Source: Parascedosporium putredinis
Taxonomy: Eukaryota > Ascomycota > Sordariomycetes > Microascales > Microascaceae
DNA length: 64,000 bases
Reading direction: 5' to 3'
Assembly: GCA_949357655.1 (NCBI GenBank)
Contig: CASHTG010000005.1
Coordinates: 124,001 to 188,000, forward strand
Shown here: one piece after another, positions 59,338-64,000 of the stretch
How positions within the stretch are numbered: the stretch's first letter is position 1
Layout: each line of letters begins with the position of its first letter
The notes under the pieces: generated by a model
Databases searched by the model: none
The model's input: only the letters and a program-made list of their open reading frames with translations
What the model was told of the DNA's origin: nothing
Program-made: the position numbers and the translations under genes

Positions 59338-62300
59338 TGGAAAGAAAAACTTGGGGTATAAGAGACGAGCGGAATCTGGGGCGGATTATTCAGGAGAAAA
59401 GGGGTGCGAAAGGAGGGTGTAGTTAGGTCAAAAGTTAATCCAGTGCGCGGCCGAGGGACCACTTTGCCTCTTTTAGGATGTTTAATATGGGAAACTATGA
59501 GATGTCGTCGAATTAGATGGCGCGCATTGAGTAAGGGAGCGGGCGCGCGGTGCGGGCTTTCGGGGTACAAGTCAAGTGGCTCTTTGGGGTAGACGCGATA
59601 GACAGGCGAGCCAGGATGACTGATCCTAGGATCAAAACGGGAACGGACCGAGAAAGGGGGATAGATGAGACAAGCAAGGAGCACTCTAAAAGTTCGAGGT
59701 GCCATGCTATCCATTGTGCGGAGGTTTGCCCTTGATGGAGCCCAGCGACACTAGCCTGGGCTGGGCCGGGTAGAGAGCCAAAGCGGCGCAATAAGGCAGG
59801 GATAATCATAAAATGAATCAAGATCCGCCGGCGAAGACATGCTGGTGCGGGGGAGGGGAGGGCGCGAAAGGGGGAAGGAAAGGGTCCTGACGGGGATGAC
59901 CGAGGTGGATGGATTCTTGACCGGATGACTTACATGACGGAAGCCGGGGATGCAAGACAATCGCAAAGGAAGGAAAAGGGCCTGCGCGACGCCAGCGATG
60001 TGCAAGCAAGGCGAGAGACACTGCGACGAGATGTAAAGGATCTTTTGTTTGCTGCCTCGGTCTGCTGTCGTCTGAGGGGATACCGGATCCAGTGCGCCCG
60101 GTGGCAATTGGAGATGGGAGGGGTAGCACTTTAAAAATGTAGGGCGAGAAAAAAAAAGAGAGAGGAATATCAAAGATGTCGCCCAGATATTATAACATGC
60201 CGGGGTTGGGATATAGGCAGACAGTCTGGTCTTAGCCGTCTGTTGGACGGAATGGAGGGGTGAGGCAGCAGTTCACTTCTTCCTATTCTGGGAAGATGCG
60301 ACGGCGACGCGTCGAGACGCGGCAGAGTCTGTGGAATGGAAATTGGAGGGGCACTTTGAACGAGGGGTCGACAATTTTTCTTTCTTTCTTCTGCTCGGAT
60401 ATTCTGTGTGATCTTCGTCAGCCCATCGATCTTTGAGGATGCGGATGAATCAATCGGCCTCTTCAATTTGATTGATGCCTAGCATGAGAAGCAACATGGA
60501 TACATTGGATGATGGATTGATCATTGACGTTGGATGGCCCAATGGAGCCCACCCGTGGGACTAGGATGAAAGTTAGTCGCACTATTCTACTTTTGCGATG
60601 GGCTCCATTGATTCATCCTGCTTGTTGGCGGGGCCATCGAGTGGGCAGCCTCAAAGTCGAACTCAATGGGAGGTTTTGTCTTGAGGATACCGCGCACGTT
60701 TCAAGTCAGGAATAATGCAAACGACGGACCATGTCTACTTGACGACGCAATGGGCCAGTCTTTTTAGTCGTGGTGAACACCAGCCTTGCTATTACTTGGT
60801 AGGTTGGCGGTCTTGCGCCTGGCCGTTCCTGCAGGGCTTAGCAGGGGATCGCAAGCTAGAATCGAAAACCAACGACCTGCTTCATCCAACTGGTTCAATG
60901 GATTGATCTCTCCACATTTGGAAATAAGACTGGCCTCTCTCGAGGGCCCCGTTACGTCGGTTTCGACCTGGGACTTGATCCACCCTCTTCGAAAATTCCA
61001 GAAGAGATCGCCCACAAAACAAAACTTGGAAGTGTCGAGTACACCTACATAACATACCCTCCAGCTCCATCCAACGTGGTCCTTTATCGAAATGATTTCG
61101 TTTCAGATCGAACACCTTGCAATTTTTCATTTTTTATTTTCCCCCAAGGACAAGATCCCACCGGTGCCACACCGACACACAAAACCGCATTACAAAAAAA
61201 TAGATGATGTTCCCACCCTCCATGAGAAAAGCCGACAGAGAGAGTTGGCACCTGCTCTGCCCTGTTCGGCCGCCCGCCCCAAAGAATTTCCACGCGTTCT
61301 GCACGCGTGTCGGACGTGCACCTCGACGCGACGCTCCGTCCGTTTAGCCAATGGGAAACACCCCAATGTGTCTGTGCTCACACGTGACCAAACTTGGGGA
61401 AAATCTCTGCTTCCTTGTCCGCCCGCCTCTCCCGCTGTTGCTCTCGGCCGGCCACCCCCTGCGACCTGTCCTTCTCCCCTTGCACAGTGCGGCTCTTTCA
61501 CCCTGGGAAGGCTCACCAGCTGCAGACCATCAATTGACCCATCCGCCAGGCGCTGAGGCCATGACCAGGCGATGCTGCCTCCCAACCACCTCGTAAAATC
61601 CTACATCATCGGCCCAGGAAGAGCTCACAATCCTAAGCTTCCCAGCCATCCGTATTACGATGCAAAGCCATTTTAACCTTAAGAGTTAATACCGCAATAA
61701 AAAGAATTGTAAAAGAGGAGGCGCATCATTTTCTCCCATCTTGCCCTCAGCTCTTCATCATACTTGCGTACCTTACTTTCTCATTCTGTCGTTCAGCCAT
61801 TGTACCTGCATCCACCCTTTTTCTCTTCCTCTTTGCTCCTCGCCCCATCACCACCCACACCTACATTTCTTCCAACGACTCTCACTGCGTTGTTTCAATT
61901 TATCCTCTTGTGCCGTTTCTTTTCTTACGACCTCCTTTGCAATTACGGAACATCCTATTCTCTTCTGGATATTACAGCCTTAATAAGATTGGGCTCCTCA
62001 TCAAATTCCTCCCTTGCCTTTCCAACACATTCGCACTTGCTCTTCTTACACCCTGTCTTCCTTCCGTTGAGGCACACCTGCTAGCGTGCACACTACGCTA
62101 GTACCTCCAAATATTGGCCAAGCTTTCCCCGTGTCTGGGTCAAGGTCTCGACACAGTTACTCGTACGGTGCCGCTTCCACCTTCCGCCCAAAGCAGTCAA
62201 ACAGCCCCCAGTTCCTTCCCGTTCTTGTTCCGGTTCCAGTCCAACCAACCTCCACTGCTTCTTTCCTTTCCCACCTTTTCCACCAACCTTCCAACGAACC

Positions 62301-62813
62301 TTCCTCAAACTCGTTTGACCAAACGATCACCGCACCTTCCAACTTGCCCTCGGCCTACCGACTTTTCGATTTTCGCCGTGAACAACCTCTCACCTTTCCG
62401 AAAAGGACGATATTCGACATTGCGGCTCTTGGTTTTATTATTCCTCGCTAGCAATCATCTCGTGATTTTCGCCCAAAACCTACAGGCTCGCTTTCGACAT
62501 TCCGACACTACCGTACTGCCGATTCGACATTGCGCTTGCCTAGTCTTCCAACCTGCTCGACCCAAAGGAAATGCCACGAAGTTTAGGGGCATTCTGGTGT
62601 TGAATATGAGTTCTCACCGTTGATCCTAGATTTCCTTTCCATATTTGTGCGCAATTCCGGATCTTGCGCCCTGCAAACAAACCCAAATTCACCTGGATCC
62701 TTTTGCACCTACCGACTGCTCAGTGATCCCAGAGTCCGACCACGGCGACTCTGTTAAAAACCTCAATATAAAATTTATTCCTCCTCCGTGCCGTATCACA
62801 TATCGACAGCGCC
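59338..62813. other. 3.5-kb intergenic region with byr4 leader
   Basis: It holds the divergent promoters of the XRCC4-like and Byr4-like genes. About 61700-62813 is C/T-rich plus-strand leader. I see no gene. Confidence 0.55.
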
Positions 62814-64000
62814 ATGGAGGCCTTAAGATTAAAACCTCGACAGCCCGTCGAGCATGAACCCGAGTTTGAAAACTGGGACGACGATGATTTTATGATCGAT
62901 GATGGCGATGATCTCACCTTCCGGAGTTCCACCAACACCAACAACCAGCCCGCCCGCCGTGACTCCATCTCTTCGCACCGGTCTCTCCGCTCCGAGTTCG
63001 AGTCCATACACGGTGACGAGGAGCGACAGATTCATATCGCTGACGACGATGAGAAGTCCACCCTAAGCGCCATCGCCGCTGCCGCGAATGTCGGCATTCC
63101 CATTCCTAAAAATGTACCACCTTCTGCCCTCATGGGCGGGACCATTAAGCGCCTGGGTGGCCGCAAAATCAAGAAGATCATCGAGGACGATTGGGAGGCC
63201 GACCTCGAACTACCTGGCGCCGGGGAGGCTTTGATGATCAAGACCCAGGATGCCTCTCAATTCCCCGATGCTATCCGTCAAGTGAGCGGTGGTTCCGTTC
63301 ACTCAAGTCCCGTAAAAACAGCGAGGCTTCCACCCGCCATTATCCATGACGACCGCCGTGACTCTAACCAGTCTCGGTCAAGCGTGCTCGGCGCCGCAAT
63401 CAACTTGGACAGGTTCCGCGATAACGACGACGACGACGATTTCTTCGGAGACGGCTCAGCCACCATCAAGGTGTCCAAGACGAGACTCTCCAAGCCTATC
63501 TCTCTTATTACCCCACCGACACCCCAGAAGATCGCGAAACCTCAATCATTCGGCGAAGATGACTTCGAGCTTGACCTCGAGCTTCCATCCGATGGCAAGC
63601 TCAAGTTGTCCACTAGGAAGGACATCCCTAAGACGCCGTCGCTAGCTATGGACGATCTAGATTGGGGTGAGGGAAGCCTCGGTACCCGTTACGGTGGGAC
63701 TCGCCGGGACGGCCGCTCTGCGCGTAGCTCTTCTGCTTCGGCACTGAGCCCTAGCATCTCTAGCTCTATCACGGCCGAGAGCGAGGACGAGACGTTCGAC
63801 GGCCTTGTGCTGCCCTCTGGCCCTGTCAATTTTGAGCAGAGGCTGAAGCTCCGTCGGAAGAGCAGATCTCCTGAACGCATTGAAGAGGAGCCGCCGCTGT
63901 CTGCTAGGACACCCCTAGAGGCCGATGCGGATAAGGAGGACTTCCTCTCCGGCCTTGACCTCGGCGATGGTGCCGTCTTTGACTCCAAGAAGCGCACATT
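62814..64000 (+). CDS. byr4: Byr4/Bfa1-like septation regulator, N-terminal part, runs off right edge
   Basis: Byr4 acts with Cdc16/Bub2 as a two-component GAP for the GTPase Spg1/Tem1 at the spindle pole body, holding back septation/mitotic exit. ATG 62814-62816 opens an unbroken frame to the window end (395 codons, no indel). Motifs in order: MEALRLKPRQPVEHEPEFEN and WDDDDFMIDDGDDLTFRS. Then come NVPPSALMGGTIKRLGGRKI with IEDDWEADLELP (about residue 122), and GEDDFELDLELPSDGKLKLS (about residue 249). After these are DDLDWGEGSLGTRYGGTRR (about residue 280) and AESEDETFDGLVLPSGPVNF. The paired acidic ELDLELP and GSLGTR(Y/F)GGT blocks are the fungal Byr4 signature. The C-terminal GTPase-binding part lies outside. 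Confidence 0.87.
   Translation, partial: MEALRLKPRQPVEHEPEFENWDDDDFMIDDGDDLTFRSSTNTNNQPARRDSISSHRSLRSEFESIHGDEERQIHIADDDEKSTLSAIAAAANVGIPIPKNVPPSALMGGTIKRLGGRKIKKIIEDDWEADLELPGAGEALMIKTQDASQFPDAIRQVSGGSVHSSPVKTARLPPAIIHDDRRDSNQSRSSVLGAAINLDRFRDNDDDDDFFGDGSATIKVSKTRLSKPISLITPPTPQKIAKPQSFGEDDFELDLELPSDGKLKLSTRKDIPKTPSLAMDDLDWGEGSLGTRYGGTRRDGRSARSSSASALSPSISSSITAESEDETFDGLVLPSGPVNFEQRLKLRRKSRSPERIEEEPPLSARTPLEADADKEDFLSGLDLGDGAVFDSKKRT

Overview
The window looks like nuclear DNA from a filamentous ascomycete (Pezizomycotina, most likely Sordariomycetes). The reasons are short GT-AG introns of about 50-110 nt, long pyrimidine-rich leaders, a dispersed 5S rRNA gene, and ascomycete housekeeping and fungal-specific proteins. 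I see no bacterial operons, no CRISPR array and no intact transposon. Gene density is low: 16 protein genes and one 5S rRNA gene in 64 kb, with several gaps of 3-8 kb where I find no credible gene.

Layout, left to right. 1-9.1 kb: the 5' part of a TMEM135-like membrane protein gene (minus), then a long gap. 9.1-19 kb: an Ino4-like bHLH regulator (plus), a fungal CorA-like membrane protein (minus) and GAPDH (minus), with a perfect 24-bp hairpin downstream of GAPDH. 26-38 kb: an Ebp1/AF4-like elongation-complex protein (minus), Ufd1 (minus), 5S rRNA (plus), the AAA+ ATPase Rvb2 (plus) and the GYF-domain U5 snRNP protein Lin1/CD2BP2 (minus). 39.5-42.8 kb: a 1,067-residue Arg/Gly-rich plus coiled-coil protein of unknown function. 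43.4-53.6 kb: four small Myb/SANT-like genes arranged minus, minus, plus, plus around a 4-kb centre. 56-64 kb: an unrecognised protein with a heptapeptide repeat, the end-joining factor XRCC4/Lif1 (minus), and the 5' part of the septation regulator Byr4/Bfa1 (plus), cut by the right edge.

Nearly every long gene is interrupted by one-base frameshifts at short homopolymers, even GAPDH and Rvb2. In most cases one more base in the run restores the conserved protein; in a few, one base fewer does. After these allowances the exon totals become exact multiples of three. I therefore read them as homopolymer length errors in the assembly, not as pseudogenes, and I give one CDS span per gene.

The genes do not form an obvious pathway. 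Several are core nuclear functions (transcription elongation, chromatin remodelling, splicing, end joining, mitotic exit) mixed with fungal-specific regulators. The most novel-looking parts are the Myb-like cluster, the RG/coiled-coil protein, the heptad-repeat protein and the perfect hairpin.
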